DNA from: Brevibacterium sp. W7.2 | GTDB lineage: Bacteria > Actinomycetota > Actinomycetes > Actinomycetales > Brevibacteriaceae | Assembly (NCBI RefSeq): GCF_018137945.1 | Contig: NZ_CP073089.1 | Location: 496,001-560,000, forward strand | Length of the DNA stretch: 64,000 bases | Direction of reading: 5' to 3' | Shown here: positions 33,075 to 40,814 of the stretch, one piece after another | Layout of the letters: every line of letters begins with the position of its first letter | Position numbering within the stretch: position 1 is the stretch's first letter | Program-made: the position numbers and the translations under genes | The notes under the pieces: model-generated | Seen by the model: only the letters and a program-made list of their open reading frames with translations | The model's database searches: none | What the model was told of the DNA's origin: nothing

Positions 33075-35942
33075 GTGTCGACTTTTCTCTACGCCCTCGG
33101 GCGCCGGGCCTTCCGCCAGCCGGTGCGCTTCATCGCTCTCTGGCTGGTCATCCTCGGCCTCGTCGCCGCCGGCGTCGCCGCCTTCGCCGAGGACTTCGAT
33201 GACGACTTCACGCTCCCGGGCTCCGAGGCACAGGTCGCCCTCGACGCGATGAAGGCGACCTTCCCCGAGGCGGCCGGCACCTCGGCGTCGGTCATCGTCG
33301 TCGCCCCCGACGGACAGTCCGTCACCGACCCCGACTACCGGGACGGGATCGAGCAGGCCGTCGACGACCTCGGCGAGCTGCCCAACGTCGACGCCGTGAC
33401 CTCACCGTTCGACGACATGGTCGAAGGCGCGATCAGCGACGACGCGCAGGCGGCGATGATCTCCGTCCAGTACGACGGCAGCCTCCAGGAGGTCGGAGGA
33501 CCCGCGGCCGCCGATGAACTCGTCGCCGCGCTCGACGGAATCCGCGCGGACCTGCCCGGCGCCGAGGTCGACGCCGGCGGTGAGCTCTTCCAGATCACCG
33601 GCGTCCACGTCTCCTGGGTCGAGGGGATCGGCGTCATCATCGCCTTCGTCGTCCTCCTCCTCACCCTCGGATCGTTCCGCGCCGCCGGCATGCCGCTCAT
33701 CACGGCGCTCATCGGCGTGGCGATCTCCGTCCTCCTCGTCGTCGGGGCGACGGCGTTCGGGGCGATCAACTCCTCGTCGATCATGCTCGCCCTCATGCTC
33801 GGCCTCGCCGTCGGCATCGACTACGCGCTCTTCATCGTCTCCCGCGCCAGAGCGCTGCTGGCCGAGGGCCACGAACCCATCGAGGCCGCCGGGCGGGCGG
33901 TGGCGACGGCGGGATCTGCCGTCGTCTTCGCCGGCATCACCGTGATGATCGCCCTGCTCGGCCTCTCGCTGGCAGGCATCCCGTTCCTCACCGTCATGGG
34001 CATCGGCGCCTCGGGGTCCGTCGCGGTCGCCGTGATGATCTCCCTGACGATGGTGCCCGCCCTGCTCGGGTTCGCGAAGGCGAAGATCACCCCGAAGCCC
34101 TCCCGCCGCTACCGCCGGGCCATGGCCCGGGCGGAGGCCGAGGGACGCGATGCGTCCACGGACAAGACCGTCCTCGCCGAGGCGGGCGAACCCTATCCGC
34201 AGACGTTCATGGACCGCTTCTACTCCGGCTGGCTGACCGCGGTGACGAAGCTCCCGATCCTCACGATCGTCGTCATCGTCGGCGGTCTGAGCCTCTTCGC
34301 GATCCCCGCCACCCAGCTGCAGCTGTCCCTGCCGACGGCCGGTCAGCAGGAGGAGGGGACACCGGCCCGGACGACGTACGACCTCATCGACGAGCACTTC
34401 GGTCCCGGGTACAACGGTCCGCTCGTCATGACGAGCGAGATCGTCACTTCCGATGATCCGCTCGGCGACGTCGACGACATCGAGGCCCGCATCGCCGACG
34501 TCCCCGGCGTCGAGCAGGTCGTGCTCGCGACCCCGAACCGGGATGCGACGACCGCGCTCTTCCAGATCATCCCGACGACGAGCTCGGATGACCCGGCCAC
34601 CCTCGACACCGTCAACCGGCTGCGCGAGCTGAGCACGCAGATCGAGGACGACTACGGCTTCGACACCGCCGTCACCGGTGCCACGGCCATCCAGATCGAC
34701 GTCTCCGATCAGCTCGGCAAGGCGCTCGTGCCCTTCGGGATCTTCGTCGTCGGCCTCTCGATCATCCTCCTCACGATCGTCTTCCGCTCGATCGCCGTGC
34801 CGCTCAAGGCCACAGGCGGCTTCCTCCTGTCCGTCTTCGCGTCGTTCGGCTCCGTCGTCCTCGTCTTCCACGACGGACTGTTCGCCCAGCCCCTCGGCAT
34901 CGACCAGACCGGACCGGTCATCAGCTTCCTCCCGATCATCCTCATGGGCATCCTCTTCGGGCTCGCGATGGACTACGAGGTCTTCCTCGTCTCCGGGATG
35001 CGGGAGGCCTACGTCCACGGGGCGAGCGCCCGGCAGGCGATCCGCGCCGGGTTCCTCTCCTCCGCCCGCGTCGTCTCCGCGGCCGCGGTCATCATGTTCT
35101 CCGTGTTCGCGGCGTTCGTGCCCGCCGGGGAGCCGATCATCAAATCGATCGCGCTGGCGCTGGCCGCCGGCATCTTCGTCGACGCGTTCCTCGTCCGGAT
35201 GTCGCTCGTGCCGGCGATCATGCAGCTCCTCGGCGACAAGGCGTGGTGGCTGCCGAAATGGCTCGATGCGATCCTGCCCCGCCTCGACGTCGAAGGGGAG
35301 GGACTAGCCCACGAGGTGGCCCTGCGCGACTGGCCCGAACCGAACTCGCCCTACCGCGTCTTCGGCCGCGGCGTCGGAGTGAGCGCCCACGGGCGCGGCT
35401 TCTCCCACGTCGACGTCTCCCTTCTGCCGGGCCAGACGCTCGTCGTCAGCGGCACCGACCGCACCGCGCTCCTGCTCGCGATGACCGGTCGCGTCCCGCT
35501 CACGGCCGGGGAGATGAAGATCGGCGCAATGGTCCTGCCCGAGCACGCGGGCAAGGTCAGGCGCACGGTCCCGTTCTACGACCTCGGCGAGGGAGGGACC
35601 CCGCCCCCGGGAGTGCCGGAGATCGCCCGCCTCCGCCGGGATGCCCCCGCCCTGCTCGTCATCGACGGCGCCGAGGCGCTGACCCGCAGCGAGGGCCGGT
35701 ACCTCGCCGATGCGCTGCCCGAGCTCACCGCCGAGGGCACGGCCGTCGTCCTCGCCCTGCCGAGCGGGGATGTGCGCGGGATCCTCCCGCCCCACGCCGA
35801 CTACCTCCACCTCGACCTCGACCAGGCGACGATCGACCCCGCCGCGGGAAGTCCCGCCGCGGGAGAACCCGAGGGCACCGACAGCATCGGCGCGCGCACC
35901 GGCGCCGCCGCGACGAACCACACGGAAGGCGTACAGTCGTGA
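33075..35942 (+). CDS. MMPL/RND exporter fused to a degenerate ABC-ATPase-like domain
   Basis: 955-aa protein. Residues 1-745 form an MMPL transporter with two six-helix bundles and two extracytoplasmic loops; the proton-relay segments are visible as GLAVGIDYALFIVSRARALL and GLAMDYEVFLVSGMREAY. Residues ~765-910 resemble an ABC ATP-binding domain: LLPGQTLVVSGTDRTALLLAMTG in the Walker A position (GTDRT at 793-797, lacking the GxGKS/T lysine) and LLVIDGAEALT in the Walker B position (Asp864 followed by Gly, not the catalytic Glu). ATP hydrolysis is unlikely; the domain may be regulatory or a scaffold. GTG start behind GAGG. Its stop overlaps the next gene in GTGA. Regulated by the divergent TetR; likely drug or lipid export. 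Confidence 0.9.
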   Translation: MSTFLYALGRRAFRQPVRFIALWLVILGLVAAGVAAFAEDFDDDFTLPGSEAQVALDAMKATFPEAAGTSASVIVVAPDGQSVTDPDYRDGIEQAVDDLGELPNVDAVTSPFDDMVEGAISDDAQAAMISVQYDGSLQEVGGPAAADELVAALDGIRADLPGAEVDAGGELFQITGVHVSWVEGIGVIIAFVVLLLTLGSFRAAGMPLITALIGVAISVLLVVGATAFGAINSSSIMLALMLGLAVGIDYALFIVSRARALLAEGHEPIEAAGRAVATAGSAVVFAGITVMIALLGLSLAGIPFLTVMGIGASGSVAVAVMISLTMVPALLGFAKAKITPKPSRRYRRAMARAEAEGRDASTDKTVLAEAGEPYPQTFMDRFYSGWLTAVTKLPILTIVVIVGGLSLFAIPATQLQLSLPTAGQQEEGTPARTTYDLIDEHFGPGYNGPLVMTSEIVTSDDPLGDVDDIEARIADVPGVEQVVLATPNRDATTALFQIIPTTSSDDPATLDTVNRLRELSTQIEDDYGFDTAVTGATAIQIDVSDQLGKALVPFGIFVVGLSIILLTIVFRSIAVPLKATGGFLLSVFASFGSVVLVFHDGLFAQPLGIDQTGPVISFLPIILMGILFGLAMDYEVFLVSGMREAYVHGASARQAIRAGFLSSARVVSAAAVIMFSVFAAFVPAGEPIIKSIALALAAGIFVDAFLVRMSLVPAIMQLLGDKAWWLPKWLDAILPRLDVEGEGLAHEVALRDWPEPNSPYRVFGRGVGVSAHGRGFSHVDVSLLPGQTLVVSGTDRTALLLAMTGRVPLTAGEMKIGAMVLPEHAGKVRRTVPFYDLGEGGTPPPGVPEIARLRRDAPALLVIDGAEALTRSEGRYLADALPELTAEGTAVVLALPSGDVRGILPPHADYLHLDLDQATIDPAAGSPAAGEPEGTDSIGARTGAAATNHTEGVQS

Positions 35943-38425
35943 GACTCGAGCGAGCGAACTCCAAGAAGCCCGTGACCTGGGTGTCCTTCGCAGGTCTCGT
36001 CCTCATCCCCATCATCGTGGCCGCCGGCTTCATCCTCGCCACCTGGAAGAGCGGGGACCGGCTCGACACGATCGAGGCCGCCATCGTCAACAACGATGAG
36101 GGCGCCGAGGTGGACGGTCAGACCGTGCCCATCGGACGGGAGCTCACCAGTGGGCTCGTCGGGGAGAAGGACAACAACGTCGACTGGGTCATCACCGACG
36201 AGGAGGACGCGGAGAAGGGGCTCGCCGACGGGACGTACGCGGCGCGGCTGACGATCCCCGCCGGCTTCTCGCGGGCCGTGACCTCGGTCTCCGACGCCGA
36301 CACCGCGACGCAGACGCAGCTCGACATCGACGTCTCCGGCGTCGCACCGGCCTCGGACCAGCTCCTCTCCCGCTCCGTCGCCGAGGTGGCGCGCACGACG
36401 TTCAACACGGAGATGACGGAGACCTACCTCGACAACATCTACGTCGGGTTCAACGACATGGGCACGCAGATGCGCAAGCTCGGCGACGCCGCCGGCGAAC
36501 TCGACGACGGCGCCCAGCAGCTCTCCGAAGGCACCCGGCAGTCCGCCGACGGTGCCGGTGAGCTCGCCGGCGGCATGCAAGAGCTCGACAGCGCCGGCGG
36601 GGAGCTGAGCACGGGAGCCGGCGACCTCGCCACGGGTGCGGGTGAGCTCGCCACCGGTGCCGGGGAGCTCTCGACCGGGCTCGGCACGATGCGCGACGAG
36701 ACGGCGAGCCTGCCCGATGACACCCAGCAGCTCGCCGACGGCGCGGGCGACCTCTCGTCCGGAGCGAGCGATCTCTCGACCGGAGCCGGTGACCTGTCGA
36801 GCGGCGTCGACGAGTACACGACGTCGATCGACGAGATCATCAGGGGCCTGTCGGGGGACTCGGGCAGCGGTTCGGGCCAGGGCGGACTCGACGACCTCAT
36901 CTCCGGCGGGCAGGAGCTCGACAAGGGAGCGCAGGGCGTCGCCGAAGGGGCCAACGGCCTGTCCGACGGCCTCGGCGAATATCGGGACGGTCTGCAGTCC
37001 GGCGCCGACGACGCGGACCGGCTCGCCCAGAGTGGTACGGTCACCGGTCTCGACTCACTCGTCAGCGCAGGCCTGCTCACGAGCGGTCAGGCCGACCAGA
37101 TCCGCGCCCAGCTGTGCCCGGCCGGCACCCCGGAGCCTGCGTGCCAGGGCGCGGAGCAGGCGTATGCCCAGGGTCTGCTCGCCGGCACCTCGGGTGGGCT
37201 GAACTCGGCCATCGAGGGACTCGGTTCGACCGATGACGAGCAGTCGCTCCTCGGCGGGGCAGAGACGCTGGCGACGGGGGCTGATGATCTCAGTTCCGGG
37301 ATGAGCGAGTTCGTCAAGGGACTCGAAGACGGTCTCGGCGACCTCGCCGACGGCATGCAGGACATCGCCGACAACGCCCCGCAGCTGCTCGAAGCCTCGC
37401 AGGGCCTGCGCGACGGCGCCTCGGAACTCGCCGACGGCAGCTCACAGTTGTCCGACGGTGCCTCCCAGGTCGCTGACGGCAGCCAGCAGCTCGCCGACGG
37501 CATGCCGGCGCTCACCGACGGCATCGCGCAGTCCGCCGACGGTGCCAGCCAGCTCTCCGACGGCGCGAGCCAGCTCTCCGACGGCGCCGGTCAGCTGTCG
37601 ACCGGCCTCGACCAGTACACGACAGGGGTCTCACAGGCCGCGACGGGTTCGACCGACCTCGCCGACGGGCTCGGCCAGCTCGCCGACGGATCCGAGGAGT
37701 ACACCGACGGCGTCGGACAGTTCGCCGACGGCGTGCAGGACGGTGCGGACGAAGTGCCGTCGTACTCGGCACCGGACCGGGACAAGCTCTCCCGGGTCGC
37801 CTCGGCGAACATCGAGGCCCCGAACACGGATTCGGTGACGAACCTCCTCACCGGATCGACGATCGCCCTGCTCATCATGCTCGCGCTCTGGGTCGGGGGA
37901 CTCGTCACGTACACGGTGCTCAAGCCGATCCCCTCCTCGACCCTGCTCTCGACCCGGTCGTCGGTGTCGGTGTGGCTGCGCGGTCTCGTGCCGGGGCTCG
38001 CCGTCGGACTCGTCCAGGCGCTCGTCCTCGCGATCCTCGCCGTCACCGTCATGGACATCGACGCGATCCAGGGCTTCGACATCGCCGTGCTCACGTTCGT
38101 CTCCGCGCTCGTGTTCATGGTGCTCAACTTCGCGCTCGTCGCGTGGTTCGGCGGGGTCGGGAGATTCCTCTCGGTCATCGCCGTCGTCCTCGCCGTCGCC
38201 GGGCGCACGATCGGGGCTGTGCCCGAGTTCTTCCAGTTCGTCGCCCCGCTGCTGCCGCTGACCCCGGCGATGAACGGGTTCTCAGCCATCGCGGCGGGCA
38301 CGAGCGGCCTCGGCGCCGCCTACGGCGGACTGCTCGCGTGGGCGGTCATCGGACTCGTCATGTCGCTGCTCGCGATCGTCCGGGCCCGGACGACGAAGCC
38401 GGAGGAAGCCCTGGCGATGGCGTAG
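35939..38425 (+). CDS. YhgE/Pip family membrane protein
   Basis: 828-aa protein with one N-terminal transmembrane helix (about 15-34, WVSFAGLVLIPIIVAAGFIL), a long extracytoplasmic region, and five C-terminal helices of ABC-2 permease type. The extracytoplasmic part contains dozens of near-heptad LADGAGDLSSGA-like repeats that form a long coiled coil, the hallmark of YhgE/phage infection proteins related to ESX/type VII-associated factors and to Lactococcus Pip. GTG start overlaps the exporter stop, so the two are translationally coupled and probably one complex. The open frame extends upstream through the exporter gene but only this start has a ribosome site (GGAAGG). Confidence 0.9.
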   Translation: MRLERANSKKPVTWVSFAGLVLIPIIVAAGFILATWKSGDRLDTIEAAIVNNDEGAEVDGQTVPIGRELTSGLVGEKDNNVDWVITDEEDAEKGLADGTYAARLTIPAGFSRAVTSVSDADTATQTQLDIDVSGVAPASDQLLSRSVAEVARTTFNTEMTETYLDNIYVGFNDMGTQMRKLGDAAGELDDGAQQLSEGTRQSADGAGELAGGMQELDSAGGELSTGAGDLATGAGELATGAGELSTGLGTMRDETASLPDDTQQLADGAGDLSSGASDLSTGAGDLSSGVDEYTTSIDEIIRGLSGDSGSGSGQGGLDDLISGGQELDKGAQGVAEGANGLSDGLGEYRDGLQSGADDADRLAQSGTVTGLDSLVSAGLLTSGQADQIRAQLCPAGTPEPACQGAEQAYAQGLLAGTSGGLNSAIEGLGSTDDEQSLLGGAETLATGADDLSSGMSEFVKGLEDGLGDLADGMQDIADNAPQLLEASQGLRDGASELADGSSQLSDGASQVADGSQQLADGMPALTDGIAQSADGASQLSDGASQLSDGAGQLSTGLDQYTTGVSQAATGSTDLADGLGQLADGSEEYTDGVGQFADGVQDGADEVPSYSAPDRDKLSRVASANIEAPNTDSVTNLLTGSTIALLIMLALWVGGLVTYTVLKPIPSSTLLSTRSSVSVWLRGLVPGLAVGLVQALVLAILAVTVMDIDAIQGFDIAVLTFVSALVFMVLNFALVAWFGGVGRFLSVIAVVLAVAGRTIGAVPEFFQFVAPLLPLTPAMNGFSAIAAGTSGLGAAYGGLLAWAVIGLVMSLLAIVRARTTKPEEALAMA

Positions 38426-38447
38426 CGCGGCGTCGGTCGCTGGTCGC

Positions 38448-38531
38448 CTCGATCAAGTCGGTCCTCGATCAAGGGGTAGCCCGGATAGCGGGGCGTGCAC
38501 GCGACCGGATCCGCACTGCCGCTTGATCGAG
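38448..38531. repeat. Inverted repeat set CTCGATCAAG / CTTGATCGAG
   Basis: Two direct copies CTCGATCAAG (38448-38457, 38464-38473) and one inverted copy (38522-38531) in the gap between convergent YhgE and FAD genes. Either direct copy can pair with the inverted one; possible terminator. Confidence 0.5.
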
Positions 38532-38615
38532 AGCGGACCGGGCGCGCGGCAACGGGCGCACAAGCCCAGCGCAGCTCTGCCTGCGGCGTCGGCCGGCCAT
38601 GCGCGCGGCCCAGTC

Positions 38616-40814
38616 TCAGATGAGGTCGAGGATCGCCTCGGCGGCGGCGTGCGAGTCGCACAGGGTCGCGGCGTCCGTGTCCGGGTTCGCGGCGATCGCC
38701 AGGCCCCACTGCACCGCCGAGAGCTGGATCGACAGGGCGAAGCGACGCGGGTGGACCGTGCCGAATGCGTCGATCGTGCGGTAGGGACGCGGCGTCACCG
38801 CGAGCCCGCTCAACCGCTTCTCGCGGCCGTCGTCCAAGGTCAGACGCGCCGAGGTGAGCTGACCGCGGTCGACCATGCCGTGGATGAGGACGTCGGAGGC
38901 CAGGGCCACGGAGTTCGTCGGTGAGGCCGCATCGATGACGACGCTGCCGGTGAGCGCGCCCGCCACCCGCGCCGAGGTGACGGTGAAGATCTGCGGCAGC
39001 GGATCGGTGACCGCGGGGTCCGGTCCGGCCAGGGCCCCAGCCTCGGCGGTTTGATCGTTCTCGGCGATGTGCATGTCGGGGCCGATGAAGCGGACGATGC
39101 CGGCGTCGGCGAGGGCGATGAGTTCGGCGATCCGCCTCGGCGGGGGACCGTCGCAGATCCCGGACACGAAGTTCTCGAACCAGCCGCGGATCTCCATGTC
39201 CGTGCTCACCGGGTCGATGTGGCCCTCGGCGATGAGCTCCTTGAGGAGGAGCCGCGCCTGCCAGAGCACCATGAAGAGCGACTTGACGGGGCTGCCGTGG
39301 GGACCGGCGAGGGAATCCCGGAGGTCGGTGCGGAGGAAGTCGAGCATCCAGTCGTGGAGCGAGGATTCGGTGCCCGGTTCGCGGCCGGCGAACTCCTTGT
39401 CCTCGAGGGGGTCGAGGAGGTCGTGGAGGGAGAGCCGGTGCGCCGGGTCGGGGACGAGCTCCTCTTCGATCTCGGCCCACGCGAAGGCCTCGCGGGTGAC
39501 GCGTCCGGAGCGGGAGGACTCGGCGGAGTCATCGGCATCGGGGTGGGTCTCCTGCCAGGTGCGGCGCGTGAGGTGGCGGGAGACCGCCTCGGCGATCGCT
39601 TCGCGCAGACGCCCGGGGTCGTCGGCGAAGGCGTCGGGAGCGGTGCGCGCCAGCGTCCGGTAGTACGCGAAGCGGAGGTCGGCGAGGATGAGCGGCCACA
39701 GCTGATCGTTGAAGCGCGCGGCGGCCCTGGCCTCGCCCCCGAGGTCGTCGAGGCCGGCGAGCTGGGCGACGTTGTCCCGTGTGAAGTAGCGCAGCGGCCA
39801 CGTGGTGCGCGGATGGTCGGGGCTGATCGGCTTGCTGCGGTAGGGGATGCCGCGGCGGGAGCCGAGGAAGAGCAGGGGTTCCTCCCCGCTCGGGGTGTAG
39901 CTGAGCGCGCCGGCACCGTCCTCGTCGGCGGTGAACCGTCCGCCCCGCTCGATCGTCAGCAGGGTCTGGACGTCGAAGTAGTTGAGTCCCATGCCGCGGA
40001 CGATGACGCGGGCGCCGGCGGGCACCTCGGTCAGCGGCGCCTCGGCAGGCAGGCTCTGGGGGATGTAGAGTCCCCCGTTGCGCTGGGCGAAGGCGGCGAG
40101 GCGGGCGCGTTCGTCGGCTTGGGCGCTCGGGATGTGGCCGACGGCGAGGACGACCGCCGAGGCGATGATCGTCGTCCCGTCCTCGCAGCGCACGAGCTGC
40201 GGGGGAGCGGCCGCCGCCGAGTCGTCGCCGGGGAGGTCGACCGCGGGCAGGTCGATGACGGACTCGACCGTGGTGCGGTGCTCGATGATCTCGATGAAGT
40301 CGGGGGCAGCGGCGCGGATCCGCTCGTAGGCGTCGCGCAGGTACTCGCCGTAGAGGGTGCGGCTCGGGAAAGTCGAGTCGACGGGCTCAGTGCCCCCGCG
40401 GGCCCGGTACCACTGCGCCATCGTCGGGCCGATCGGGAAGGACTCGGCAGCGTCGTCCGTCGCGGACGAGGCCTCCACCTCGGCGGGATCGGGGGCGCTG
40501 GCAGCGGACGTGGCCCCCACCTCGGCGAGATCGGGGACGTCGTCAGCGGACCCGGCCTCCACCTCGGCGAGGAAGGAGCAGCTGGCATCGGGAAAGATCG
40601 TCTGCTCACCGATCGTCGTGTTCATCAGCAGGCTCGCCGGCTGGTCGGTGCGCCAGACGATGCCCGCACCGGGCGGGTACGGGTCGATGAGGTGGACGGC
40701 GATGGGGTCGCGGGAGTCGGGCCAGCGGGCTGCGGCGAGGGCGACGATCCGCTCGAGGACGCTCAGCCCGCGGGGGCCGACTCCGATGATCGCGACCGTG
40801 CTGTCGGCGGTCAC
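38616..40814 (-). CDS. FAD/NAD(P)-binding protein (PF13454-type)
   Basis: 732-aa flavoprotein of the FAD-NAD(P)-binding family often annotated as adenylate-binding or HI0933-unrelated oxidoreductase. N-terminal Rossmann motif VAIIGVGPRGLSVLERIV, FAD-contact LMNTTIGEQTIFPD, RTLYGEYLRDAYERI and the second dinucleotide signature VVLAVGHIPSAQ. A Ser/Ala/Glu insertion (about residues 75-125) is encoded by 42-bp tandem repeats. GTG start overlaps the LCP gene stop (GTGA at 40811-40814). Coupling to an LCP ligase suggests a role in envelope assembly, but the reaction is unknown. Confidence 0.85.
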   Translation of the reverse strand: MTADSTVAIIGVGPRGLSVLERIVALAAARWPDSRDPIAVHLIDPYPPGAGIVWRTDQPASLLMNTTIGEQTIFPDASCSFLAEVEAGSADDVPDLAEVGATSAASAPDPAEVEASSATDDAAESFPIGPTMAQWYRARGGTEPVDSTFPSRTLYGEYLRDAYERIRAAAPDFIEIIEHRTTVESVIDLPAVDLPGDDSAAAAPPQLVRCEDGTTIIASAVVLAVGHIPSAQADERARLAAFAQRNGGLYIPQSLPAEAPLTEVPAGARVIVRGMGLNYFDVQTLLTIERGGRFTADEDGAGALSYTPSGEEPLLFLGSRRGIPYRSKPISPDHPRTTWPLRYFTRDNVAQLAGLDDLGGEARAAARFNDQLWPLILADLRFAYYRTLARTAPDAFADDPGRLREAIAEAVSRHLTRRTWQETHPDADDSAESSRSGRVTREAFAWAEIEEELVPDPAHRLSLHDLLDPLEDKEFAGREPGTESSLHDWMLDFLRTDLRDSLAGPHGSPVKSLFMVLWQARLLLKELIAEGHIDPVSTDMEIRGWFENFVSGICDGPPPRRIAELIALADAGIVRFIGPDMHIAENDQTAEAGALAGPDPAVTDPLPQIFTVTSARVAGALTGSVVIDAASPTNSVALASDVLIHGMVDRGQLTSARLTLDDGREKRLSGLAVTPRPYRTIDAFGTVHPRRFALSIQLSAVQWGLAIAANPDTDAATLCDSHAAAEAILDLI
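40462..40575 (-). repeat. 42-bp in-frame tandem repeat in the FAD protein gene
   Basis: About 2.7 units starting at 40462, 40504 and 40546, each coding AEVEASSA-like 14-residue blocks and each containing CCACCTCGGCG, a variant of the window-wide motif. The surrounding protein region is a flexible insert, so length change would be tolerated. Confidence 0.8.

Noticed and set aside
35243..35938. 232-codon upstream extension of the YhgE frame
   Set aside because: Arg/Pro-rich shadow of the MMPL C-terminus; the GTG at 35939 has a ribosome site and gives the correct N-terminal helix.
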